A program made the translations under genes and the position numbers. This document shows, piece after piece, positions 1-6,193 of a stretch of 7,856 bases of DNA. How positions within the stretch are numbered: the first letter of the stretch is position 1; the number at the start of each line of letters is the position of its first letter. The stretch is from Deltaproteobacteria bacterium (GTDB lineage Bacteria > Desulfobacterota > Desulfobacteria > Desulfobacterales > JAFDCJ01). Location of the stretch: contig JAFDDW010000084.1 in assembly GCA_019310665.1 (NCBI GenBank), positions 1 through 7,856 on the forward strand, given 5' to 3'. Below the pieces are notes generated by a model. The model was given only the letters and a program-made list of their open reading frames with translations, did no database searches and was not told the origin of the DNA.

Positions 1-686
1 GTATCTGCCAGCCAGGCCGCCGTCAGGCTCTTGGAAACGGTGGTCGGGAATATTTCGATCCAGGTTGATCTCCCATCCAGCGGTGAAGTTGTCCGGATCA
101 CGTTGAAATCGATCATTTGGCCGCGAATTGTTTCAAGGGCGGAGTTGGTCTTTGCGGGTGGTACAATCGCCAGCAGTTGGGTTGCCGGGCCGAAATCATC
201 CGAATCATCTGATAACGGGATGGCAAACTGCTGGTAAAGCTCAATGCGTCGCTCAAAATCTGTATTTCCGTCATTGGAGCGCGAATAAGCGAACATATGG
301 TTGTCCGGTATGGTTCGATGCACCATAAAATCCAGGCCGCAGGCTTTAAGTATATCGCACGCCCGTCTCACCTCATGGGGTTCGATGTTTACCTTGCGGA
401 TAATTTTGCCCGTGTCATATTTCAGTACACCTGCACCCGTTGAAAATATTATATAATCTACCGGCAAGCCGGCTGCCACCACCGTGTTGAAAGAGGCCAG
501 TGATCGGCCGGTGGCGATGGTTCGAACAACATCCATATCACCCAGCTTTTTCAGGGCATCGAGATCAGGTTCGGCAAATGTACGATCCGAGCGCAGCAAT
601 GTACCGTCGAAATCCATAATAAACAGGCCGCTTGGCCGCCGGCCGTCAGGTGGTTCTTTTGTTTTGTGGTTCCGGGGAGCAGTCAT
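1..686 (-). CDS. HAD-superfamily hydrolase, Cof type (class IIB cap), C-terminus beyond the left edge
   Basis: I translated the minus strand from ATG at 686-684; the frame stays open to the left edge, giving 228 residues. HAD motif I is D25-F-D27-G-T29 (D25 the expected nucleophile). Motif II is the Thr in IATGRS (T59). A motif III lysine is plausible at K219 (TTVSKS). The roughly 130 residues between motifs II and III fit a class IIB cap, as in Cof/YbiV-type sugar-phosphate or cofactor phosphatases. Motif IV (GDxxND) would lie beyond the window, so the gene is cut rather than visibly broken. The start is uncertain: no ribosome site precedes 686, the first 20 residues are polar and basic, and Met24 (617) lies inside the first beta-strand and seems too late. 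The substrate cannot be told from sequence. Upstream lies the repeat element at 698-916, and the next gene is divergent. Confidence 0.88.
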   Translation of the reverse strand, partial: MTAPRNHKTKEPPDGRRPSGLFIMDFDGTLLRSDRTFAEPDLDALKKLGDMDVVRTIATGRSLASFNTVVAAGLPVDYIIFSTGAGVLKYDTGKIIRKVNIEPHEVRRACDILKACGLDFMVHRTIPDNHMFAYSRSNDGNTDFERRIELYQQFAIPLSDDSDDFGPATQLLAIVPPAKTNSALETIRGQMIDFNVIRTTSPLDGRSTWIEIFPTTVSKSLTAAWLAD

Positions 687-697
687 GGTATTTGAAG

Positions 698-916
698 AAA
701 TGCCTAAATTGCCTAAATTGCACTAAAATGCCTAAAGTTAAGGTATTCTATCGATTTTAACCCAACAATAAAAACAGCCTTCGCTAGCGCTCTTATTTTT
801 ACTTACTGATTTATCGCTCGTGCAGACGCAAGATACCAGGCGTTTCTAATAAAGACGGAGCAAAGCGACACTAAAATTTTAGGCATTTTAGGCACTTTAG
901 CTCACTTTAGGCATTT
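698..916. mobile_element. MITE-like imperfect palindrome with terminal TGCCTAAA nonamer arrays
   Basis: The left arm (698-739) is a run of 9-10 bp words of the form TGCCTAAAW. The right arm (875-916) is the same word run in reverse orientation (TTTAGGCA). Aligned as inverted repeats, the arms match over about 40 bp at both ends, with one 1-nt gap on each side and a few mismatches. The middle also has inverted similarity: TCGCTAGCGCTC near 778-791 against GCTCCGTC/GCTTTGC read from the opposite strand near 856-868. The interior has no ORF of note. I infer a non-autonomous element or long folded repeat; I see no target-site duplication or transposase. Single words of the same family recur at 7397-7412. 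Confidence 0.45.
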
Positions 917-1109
917 TCCGGTTTATCCGGATTAGGGTAATATATTATTATTTGACGAATATGACAAGGGCCGGTTCATGACGCTCTATTTTGAACTAGG
1001 GCTAAAGAAAATCCCCCATTGTGACGATACATAAATAGCGGCGCAAAAAAAGCTGAAAATGTGCTGCTAAAATTCAGTAAAAGTTAAATTTAAAAATATT
1101 TCAGTAGGT
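917..1109. other. Intergenic stretch without recognised genes
   Basis: This AT-rich segment separates the repeat element from the small ORF. It has no convincing ORF on either strand. A small hairpin, TCCGG-TTTAT-CCGGA, lies at 917-931 directly after the palindromic element. I found no tRNA, riboswitch or sigma-54 box by eye. Confidence 0.5.
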
Positions 1110-1115
1110 TATAAT
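1083..1115 (+). promoter_or_regulatory. Possible sigma-70-type promoter for the 54-aa ORF
   Basis: A perfect TATAAT lies at 1110-1115, preceded by a strongly AT-rich tract (TTAAATTTAAAAATATT) that could act as an UP-like region. The -35 match is poor: GTTAAA is too far away and AATTTA sits at the right spacing. The box lies about 65 nt before the likely start at 1180. Inferred from motif only. Confidence 0.4.
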
Positions 1116-1179
1116 AGTATGCCCGGTATGATGTTTATTTGAAAGGGGAAAAATATTGTTTACGGAGGGTAATTGGGAA

Positions 1180-1344
1180 ATGGAAAAGGAAACGATCATA
1201 TTCTTTGATAAATTGGGATTTGGGTGGGTCCTCGACAACGTAATGATCAAAGACATGGAATTGTGTCACTTAAAAGACGGGAACACCGTCAACAAATCAC
1301 TGATCAAAATAATTGAGAATATACTGGAGAATCCGGGGATTTAA
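1180..1344 (+). CDS. Small hypothetical protein, 54 residues
   Basis: I do not recognise this protein. I chose the ATG at 1180 over the TTG at 1156 because GGAGGG at 1164-1169 gives a strong Shine-Dalgarno site 10 nt upstream; it is the best ribosome site in the window. A TATAAT box lies further upstream. The peptide begins MEKETIIFF, is mixed acidic/basic (predicted soluble), has one Cys, and ends in an Ile/Asn-rich helix-like stretch (KSLIKIIENILENPGI). It has no signal peptide or membrane segment. The stop codon (1342-1344) is followed at once by a REP-like hairpin. The expression signals argue for a real gene; the short length and repeat-rich setting argue for caution. Confidence 0.5.
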   Translation: MEKETIIFFDKLGFGWVLDNVMIKDMELCHLKDGNTVNKSLIKIIENILENPGI

Positions 1345-1432
1345 TCCGCCGAAGGCGGACAAGGGTTTAATTCCCCGCCCCTTGGGGCGATTATAAATAT
1401 TCCGATTGATACCTCGTTGCTTGCAGCGGGGT
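1345..1432. repeat. Cluster of three REP-like hairpins
   Basis: Three palindromes follow one another. TCCGCC-GAA-GGCGGA lies at 1345-1359. CGCCC-CTTG-GGGCG lies at 1376-1389. ACCTCGTTG-CTTG-CAGCGGGGT lies at 1411-1432 (9 pairs including two G-T). They resemble a REP/BIME cluster. The first could also help end the transcript of the small ORF, since it starts right after its stop codon, but no T-run follows. A diverged relative of the first hairpin with the same flanks (TAATCCGCC ... GCGGACAAG) is at 7413-7440. No RAYT transposase is in the window. Confidence 0.55.
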
Positions 1433-1672
1433 CGTTCATCAGGGTTCTTTTACGCTCGTCACATTTAAGGTAATAATTGTATAGCCATTTGTTCTTTAGC
1501 GATAGGAAACTTTCTCCGGGCAGCCTCTTGTTGAGGCATTTCTTTTTGAAAAATTCCCTCCCAATTCCCACTAAGGAGACTACCAAGGTTTTCGGGTGGG
1601 GCAATTCTGCCGAGGCTTCTATTTGCAATTTGCAAAACAGTGATAATATTTAAGTCTTTCCTCTGAAAACCA
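1433..1672. other. Gene-free stretch, possible decayed repeat or ORF relic
   Basis: The minus strand stays open over 1341-1628 from a TTG codon, but no ribosome site or ATG supports it, and its C-terminal end is translated from the REP-like hairpins. I treat it as non-coding or a relic. A heptamer ATTTGCA is present twice in tandem at 1621-1634. Otherwise I see only the weak hairpin at 1523-1547. Confidence 0.4.
1523..1547 (+). terminator. Weak candidate rho-independent terminator
   Basis: The stem GCCTC-TTGTT-GAGGC (1523-1537) is followed by ATTTCTTTTT on the plus strand. The stem is only 5 bp and the site is 180 nt past the small ORF, so it is a candidate only. Confidence 0.3.
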
Positions 1673-1700
1673 TTGATACCAAGTGAATAACGAATATCTT
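1673..1700 (+). promoter_or_regulatory. Possible sigma-70-type promoter for the LOG-domain gene
   Basis: TTGATA at 1673-1678 is separated by 16 nt from TATCTT at 1695-1700. A transcript would start near 1707, giving a leader of about 35 nt to the ATG at 1741. Between them lies CCGG-TATAT-CCGG, which could be an operator or chance. Confidence 0.35.
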
Positions 1701-1740
1701 CAATCCGGTATATCCGGGATAACCTATGAGGTTAGGCTGT

Positions 1741-3720
1741 ATGGCCAGAACACATAAAAATAACCATTTGTTTCGCGGGCTTTTACAATCTGAAGATGGG
1801 GTGATTTCCAGGGTCCTTGATGTGAATTCCCAGTCGATGACCTTCGAGACCACCTTTGGACTCAGTGAGGAACTGATCGACCAACTTAAAAATCAGCCGG
1901 AGCATATCGTATTCAGCGAGCGGTCCAGAATCGCCCGTCTCGGCATGCAGATTAAATGCGATCCACCCACTGCTGACAGTATAAAAGGCAGTAAGATCAC
2001 TCTGACCCTGGTGGCATCCGCCGTAATAGCCGGATATCCAGGCCTGGAGGAGATGAAACATCTATTTACCCTGGGACTGCCGGTTGGCAGGTTGGTATTC
2101 TGCGATCCGGAAGCCTTGCTGAGCTCCGATGAAGTCCTGGAGGCAATTGAACGTTCCGAGCTGAAACTGCCGGCTTCGACCACCATTTCAAGCGATGGAA
2201 GTATCGTCATTGCCCCCCACAAAGTCGTTTGCCGGTTTAAAGAACCATTGGATAAAACAACATTGAGTCGAATTTTGCTCCGTAAAGATGGTCGCGAACT
2301 TCTCAACCGCTATCAGGTCCGGGAGGCGGTTCGTTCGGTTACCGTCGCGCCGGGTGAGGGTGTGGTAACCACCTGCTCGATGTATCTCAACGAGCACTTT
2401 GTTGTATTGCAGAGTGGTTTTGCCCTGGGCCGAAATTTGCCGGCAACCGTACTGGACCCCATCAAAACCCGGGGTATTCGTATCTATTTGGAGATTGTTA
2501 ATCAGAGTGACCATCCCATTGTCAATCCTCTGATTTCAGCCAAGGTATACAAGGCCGCCAGGTCGCGAAACGGTCACCAGCCTAAAAAGGCCGCCAAGAC
2601 GAATAATTTTTATACCTATCGCCAGATGCGTGAGTTTGAAAAGCGATTTAGCAGTTTGGATAAATCCACGTGCCATTTTATCGACAAACCCGTGGCTGTT
2701 ATTCAGGGTAATGGCGAAGCATTAAAGAAGGCCGAAGTATTTTTAAACGGCCCCGCTCAGAAATGTGAGGTAACCCAGGCTATGTGTGCATTGGCGCGGC
2801 GCAATTTTGCGCCGAATAGCGAATGCTCTCACGTGTATGCAACCTCAAGAATAGAGGCGGCTGCCAAAAATTTTCCGGCTGTGCTGGCAATGAAATATTT
2901 TCCCAATATCATCGAGCATCGCGACATTATCAACCTGACATGCGAAGGAAAACTAAAAGCACTTTATTTTTATGAGCCATCGTGCGAACACGGTCCCTTT
3001 TTATCTCAGCAGGATCATCACCGCCTGGAAGAATATTATGCCTTCGGCCTTGAAGTATACTGGGTCTCGGGGTTAAACGGAAGGCTCATGAAGCATACCA
3101 TGCGTGACGGAATGGGGTATTTTGTTGCGCCGGAACGAATCGCTGATTTTCACAAGTCCATGCTGTTTGCGTTCTACGGGTCGAATCAGAGACTTTCCCG
3201 GGGGGGGGCAGAGCGTCTCGGTGCCCTTATGGATTCCCTCATTGACTTTTGGGGAAATCACATCGGCATCGTCACCGGCGGTGGAAGCGGGGTGATGGAA
3301 CAGGCCAACACACTGGCCCGGGAACGCGGTATTCTCTCCGGTGCAAATTTTTTGGATATTACCGATCAGTCAATGACCACCGATGTGGATTTTTGCCAGG
3401 TTTTTCAGGCAACCTGCCGCCACAGCCGCCAAAAATGGTTCGAAATCGCTTCGTTTCCGATTTTCAACATTGGTGGCCTGGGGTCGCTGGAAGAACTCGG
3501 TATCACGCTTTGCAATATGAAACTTGCGATTCTGGATCCGGTGCCGGTTATCTTATTCGACACCGAAGGAAACGGTGATTACTGGAACGGTATTGACGAA
3601 CAAATCAATGAAATGATCAAACAGGGCAGGGCGCCGGCCTGGATCAGGGATAACATCGTCATTACTGATGATCCGAAAACAGTGACGGATGTCTATCGGC
3701 AAAAGCTGCAGCTCTTCTAG
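1741..3720 (+). CDS. Large protein with a C-terminal LOG/SLOG-type nucleotide-binding domain
   Basis: The C-terminal part (about residues 475-659) matches the LOG family (cytokinin-riboside 5'-monophosphate phosphoribohydrolase-like, SLOG superfamily). FYGSN at 478-482 stands for the usual FCGSS. VTGGGSGVMEQA around 511-522 stands for GGGxxGLMGxxA. RQK at 563-565 stands for the RK of the active site. NIGGLGSLEE at 576-585 stands for PGGxGTLEE, with Pro and Thr replaced by Ile and Ser. LOG enzymes release the base from nucleoside monophosphates; here the altered loop leaves activity uncertain. I do not recognise residues 1-470, which are soluble in character. The order differs from PpnN/YgdH, where the LOG domain is internal. 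I chose ATG 1741 (659 aa) because GAGG lies 9 nt upstream; ATG 1726 would add five residues and has a poorer site. The gene stands alone on this strand and converges on the AlaX-like gene. Confidence 0.8.
   Translation: MARTHKNNHLFRGLLQSEDGVISRVLDVNSQSMTFETTFGLSEELIDQLKNQPEHIVFSERSRIARLGMQIKCDPPTADSIKGSKITLTLVASAVIAGYPGLEEMKHLFTLGLPVGRLVFCDPEALLSSDEVLEAIERSELKLPASTTISSDGSIVIAPHKVVCRFKEPLDKTTLSRILLRKDGRELLNRYQVREAVRSVTVAPGEGVVTTCSMYLNEHFVVLQSGFALGRNLPATVLDPIKTRGIRIYLEIVNQSDHPIVNPLISAKVYKAARSRNGHQPKKAAKTNNFYTYRQMREFEKRFSSLDKSTCHFIDKPVAVIQGNGEALKKAEVFLNGPAQKCEVTQAMCALARRNFAPNSECSHVYATSRIEAAAKNFPAVLAMKYFPNIIEHRDIINLTCEGKLKALYFYEPSCEHGPFLSQQDHHRLEEYYAFGLEVYWVSGLNGRLMKHTMRDGMGYFVAPERIADFHKSMLFAFYGSNQRLSRGGAERLGALMDSLIDFWGNHIGIVTGGGSGVMEQANTLARERGILSGANFLDITDQSMTTDVDFCQVFQATCRHSRQKWFEIASFPIFNIGGLGSLEELGITLCNMKLAILDPVPVILFDTEGNGDYWNGIDEQINEMIKQGRAPAWIRDNIVITDDPKTVTDVYRQKLQLF
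3200..3208 (+). repeat. Nine-G homopolymer inside the LOG-domain coding region
   Basis: Nine consecutive Gs encode the end of Arg and Gly-Gly, just after the FYGSN motif. The frame is intact across the run, as all later LOG motifs are read in the same frame. Gain or loss of one G would remove most of the LOG domain. Confidence 0.9.
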
Positions 3721-3726
3721 ATTGGT

Positions 3727-3817
3727 TTGCCCGTTAAGCCCGTTGGCTGGTTAGCCAGTTAAGAAAGGATCTTATCCGATTCATACTGGCTCACGGGCCA
3801 ACGGGCCTAACGGGCAA
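3727..3817. repeat. 33-bp imperfect inverted repeat made of octamer words, between convergent genes
   Basis: The left arm 3727-3759 and right arm 3785-3817 are inverted repeats matching at about 29 of 33 positions. Each arm consists of roughly 8-bp words: GCCCGTTA, GCCCGTTG, GCTGGTTA and GCCAGTTA. The loop holds a further small hairpin, TAAGA-AAGGA-TCTTA. A transcript from either gene would fold into a long stem here, so it could serve as a bidirectional terminator, although no T-run follows. The right arm contains the stop codon and last codons of the AlaX-like gene. Confidence 0.75.
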
Positions 3818-4262
3818 CCTGTTTTAACGTGAGCAATTTAAACCGGATTCGCAATACGTTGTTGTCAAAACTTGCGGTTGTTATCTTAAATCCCGAAATT
3901 TCACCGGTAGATTTCACATGGGATCCGATACAGGGGCAGGCATCATAGTCGCCGATGTGAATGATCCGTATGGTATCGCCGGCATTTTCCGGTAATTTTT
4001 CGGTATTATAATTGCTCTGGGCCTCGGCCCGGGAAACATGCTCCTCGGTGACCGGCCGATCATCTGCAATGACCTGGTTGACCCGGGTCTGGATCTCCTC
4101 CAGCTCTTGCCGGGTTAACTCCCGGTCGAAACGGTAATCGCATTTGGATTTTTTCTTTTCGATGTGGGCATTAAAGCAGCGACCGCATTTGAACATTCTG
4201 TCCATGGTCTGGTTGAGAATGTGTTCGGCCGAATGCATTCGCGGGTCAGTTGTTTTATCCAT
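3807..4262 (-). CDS. AlaX-type alanyl-tRNA editing protein (short form)
   Basis: At 151 residues this matches the second additional domain (tRNA_SAD) of alanyl-tRNA synthetase as a free-standing protein. The zinc/catalytic motifs are visible: HxxxH as H10-S-A-E-H14, and CxxxH as C111-I-G-S-H115 in the typical setting CIGSHVKSTGEI. Family role: hydrolysis in trans of tRNA-Ala mischarged with Ser or Gly, in the cytoplasm. It lacks the N-terminal extension of longer AlaX forms. Extra cysteines occur at C26, C29 (CGRC), C41 and C109, which I remember from related bacterial sequences, but I cannot assign a role. It begins 28 nt after the radical SAM stop on the same strand, so the two are probably co-transcribed. 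No clear ribosome site precedes the ATG at 4262. Its last codons and stop lie in the inverted repeat at 3785-3817. Confidence 0.88.
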   Translation of the reverse strand: MDKTTDPRMHSAEHILNQTMDRMFKCGRCFNAHIEKKKSKCDYRFDRELTRQELEEIQTRVNQVIADDRPVTEEHVSRAEAQSNYNTEKLPENAGDTIRIIHIGDYDACPCIGSHVKSTGEISGFKITTASFDNNVLRIRFKLLTLKQVAR

Positions 4263-4290
4263 TTGGTTTTAACCCAACTGCGGTATGGGT

Positions 4291-5913
4291 TTATATAGTT
4301 CCCCTTATATTGATCTGAGCCAATCCCGCCACAAACTCACGGCTGACGCTATCAGAAATCAAATGATCATAGACCTCCCCCTGGGGCGTAACCCCTCTGA
4401 TCCTGCCGTCATTTAAAAATTTTCCAATAAGCTGTTTACCAATTTCAATGCGGTTGTCGAGGTTATCTGACCGGATCTTGGCCGGGGATGCATCCGGGAT
4501 GGGAGTTCCCGTATCCAGCAAGGATTTCATGAAATTGAGGATTCGCGCCAACCTGAGCAGGGTAACCGCCTCTTTTCTGTTGGTCGTGTGGGATAAGGGC
4601 AGGGCGCTTGATCGCATGCCGGGAAAATGATCCGGCAAAAGTCCGTGCTTTTCGCACAATTCGAAATCCTTGCTGCCCGGTGCGGGGTAGAAGACGGACA
4701 CACCCGCCAGCACCCTCCTTTGGGCCAGATAGAGCAAATCAGAAATCGAATCTTCAACCCGTTGAAAAGGAGCTGCGCAAATGACATATCCAACGGCCTT
4801 CATGCCATATCGCTCAGCAAAATTCAAGGCCCGATCGAATGCCGGCCTTACATCGGTCCGACTAAACCGAGTGAGCTGTTTTTCAGAGGTCGAACCCAGA
4901 GAAAGATTGAGCGTTTTAAAGCCGGCGGCTTTCATGGCAGCGATCACCTCTTCATCAAGTGAAGGCGGATAAAGCCCATTCATGGCTCTAAGTTCAAGCC
5001 GGGATTCACCAAAGCGGTTTGTAATTGCTTGCAGAAGTCTCAAAAACCACCGCCGGTCCAAAGACAGATTCTCATCTTCGAAGTCAATGAAACCAAGGTT
5101 ATTTTGACCGGCGAAAGCTTCGATTTCTTCAATTACGGCATCGACGCTTCGTTGGCGGTAACTTAGATCGGATTGTACACCGACACTGCAGTAACTGCAT
5201 TTCATCGGGCAGCCACGGCTGCCAACAATGACCATGCTGGCACCGCTTTTGCGACTGTAGAATTTTTGTTTGATAAGCTGGGTTGCCGGCAGGGGGTAGT
5301 CATCCAAATGCTGCATCCGGGCTGCAGGATTGATCTGGAGGGTGCCGTCTTTGTTTCTGAATACAAGACCCGGTATGGCATCATACCGGCTGCCTTCTGA
5401 TAATGCCTTAGCCAGCAACGGCATGACGACTTCCCCCTCTCCGCGGATAACAAAATCAACTGCCGCCGAAGCCAATACAGATTCGGGCAGGGCGGTTGGG
5501 TGGTGGCCGCCCATTACGATTTTAGCGTCCGGCAGGCAGGCCTTTACGACCTCAGCCGTGCGGATGGCTTCCCTCACATAGGGCGTAAATAAAGATGAAA
5601 CTCCAACCAGAAAGGCGCCGGAGTCGCCGGCTTTTTTGCCGATGGTGTCGAAACTGTAGCCATAGTGCCTGAAGTGATGGAACAGCGCGAATGGTGACAG
5701 GTCCGGTCGTCCGTAGTAGGGAAGTAAATATTTCATTTCTTCCGGAAGATCACGAATACGCGATTTCGACGTTGCCAGCCCATCGAGTATTGCCACCGAA
5801 AATCCACTATTCATGAGCGTTGAGGCAATGCAGGTCAGGCCATAGGGGATGGTTCGTTTGGCGGTCAGATAAAAGTCTCTGATTGGCGGCTGGATGAGAA
5901 GAATGTCGGGCAT
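4291..5913 (-). CDS. B12-binding-domain radical SAM protein
   Basis: A 540-residue protein. The N-terminal cobalamin-binding-type Rossmann domain (about 1-170) starts ILLIQPP and carries the family signatures GGHHPT (135-140) and RGEGE (157-161); the DxHxxG cobalamin-ligand motif is not seen. The radical SAM core follows with C235-P-M-K-C239-S-Y-C242, which binds the 4Fe-4S cluster that cleaves S-adenosylmethionine. The C-terminal 150 residues are unassigned. Members of this class carry out methylations, ring rearrangements or other difficult reactions on varied substrates; nothing here fixes the substrate. The start is supported by the family-typical N-terminus, with only a weak GAG before it. 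A heptamer array begins 3 bp upstream of the start codon. The gene likely forms an operon with the AlaX-like gene downstream; I infer no functional link. Confidence 0.9.
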   Translation of the reverse strand: MPDILLIQPPIRDFYLTAKRTIPYGLTCIASTLMNSGFSVAILDGLATSKSRIRDLPEEMKYLLPYYGRPDLSPFALFHHFRHYGYSFDTIGKKAGDSGAFLVGVSSLFTPYVREAIRTAEVVKACLPDAKIVMGGHHPTALPESVLASAAVDFVIRGEGEVVMPLLAKALSEGSRYDAIPGLVFRNKDGTLQINPAARMQHLDDYPLPATQLIKQKFYSRKSGASMVIVGSRGCPMKCSYCSVGVQSDLSYRQRSVDAVIEEIEAFAGQNNLGFIDFEDENLSLDRRWFLRLLQAITNRFGESRLELRAMNGLYPPSLDEEVIAAMKAAGFKTLNLSLGSTSEKQLTRFSRTDVRPAFDRALNFAERYGMKAVGYVICAAPFQRVEDSISDLLYLAQRRVLAGVSVFYPAPGSKDFELCEKHGLLPDHFPGMRSSALPLSHTTNRKEAVTLLRLARILNFMKSLLDTGTPIPDASPAKIRSDNLDNRIEIGKQLIGKFLNDGRIRGVTPQGEVYDHLISDSVSREFVAGLAQINIRGTI

Positions 5914-5916
5914 GTT

Positions 5917-6036
5917 ACTCGATTCTCGATGCTGGTCGCTGGTTTCTGGTTTCTGGTTACTGGTTACTGGTTACTGGATACTGGATTACTGGATGCTCGA
6001 TACTCGATACTGGTTACTTGTCACTGGTTGCTGGAA
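5917..6036. repeat. Heptanucleotide tandem array, 17 units (consensus NCTSGWT)
   Basis: Units run back to back with a 7-bp period: ACTCGAT, TCTCGAT, GCTGGTC, GCTGGTT, TCTGGTT twice, ACTGGTT twice, ACTGGAT, then ACTGGATT (one extra T, at 5980-5987), ACTGGAT, GCTCGAT, ACTCGAT, ACTGGTT, ACTTGTC, ACTGGTT and GCTGGAA. Positions 2-3 (CT) are almost fixed; the first base and bases 4-7 vary. The extra T shifts the phase, so the period does not preserve a reading frame. The array fills the leader region of the radical SAM gene, which reads away on the minus strand from 5913. It is not coding. Confidence 0.92.
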
Positions 6037-6055
6037 CTAAATGGTTTAAATGCCT

Positions 6056-6193
6056 CCCAGCTTCCGAGCCTCTCAGCGTCCCAGCTTTTCCGACTTCCGC
6101 ATTCCCACTTCCGAATTCTTTATCACTCCATCACTCAGCCCTCGCTTTCTTTCCGACTTTCGCATTCCCACTTCCGCATTCTTTATAACTCCA
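6056..6193. repeat. Second heptamer family with a 43-bp direct repeat running into the mutY 3' end
   Basis: Two 43-bp copies, 6088-6130 and 6151-6193, match at 40 of 43 positions. Both are built of 7-bp words such as CGACTTC, CGCATTC and CCACTTC, and degenerate words continue back to 6056. The first copy lies just outside the mutY stop (6131-6133). The second lies within the coding region and supplies 14 of the last 20 codons of mutY. Confidence 0.85.

Noticed and set aside
1341..1628. Open minus-strand frame of 95 residues
   Set aside because: It starts at TTG without a ribosome site, and its C-terminus (IAPRGGELNPCPPSAD) is a translation of REP-like hairpins. Treated as a relic or chance frame.
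1741..3720. SLOG-domain defence system component
   Set aside because: SLOG domains occur in some antiphage signalling systems, but no nuclease, TIR, transmembrane effector or cyclase gene is adjacent. Nothing supports defence.
4448..5581. Several open frames opposite the radical SAM gene
   Set aside because: Shadows of a well-supported coding region without family motifs or ribosome sites.
5914..6130. Cobalamin riboswitch ahead of the B12-binding radical SAM gene
   Set aside because: The leader consists of heptamer repeats; no B12-box-like element was visible.
5917..6193. CRISPR array
   Set aside because: Words are only 7 bp with no spacers between them, and no cas gene is present.
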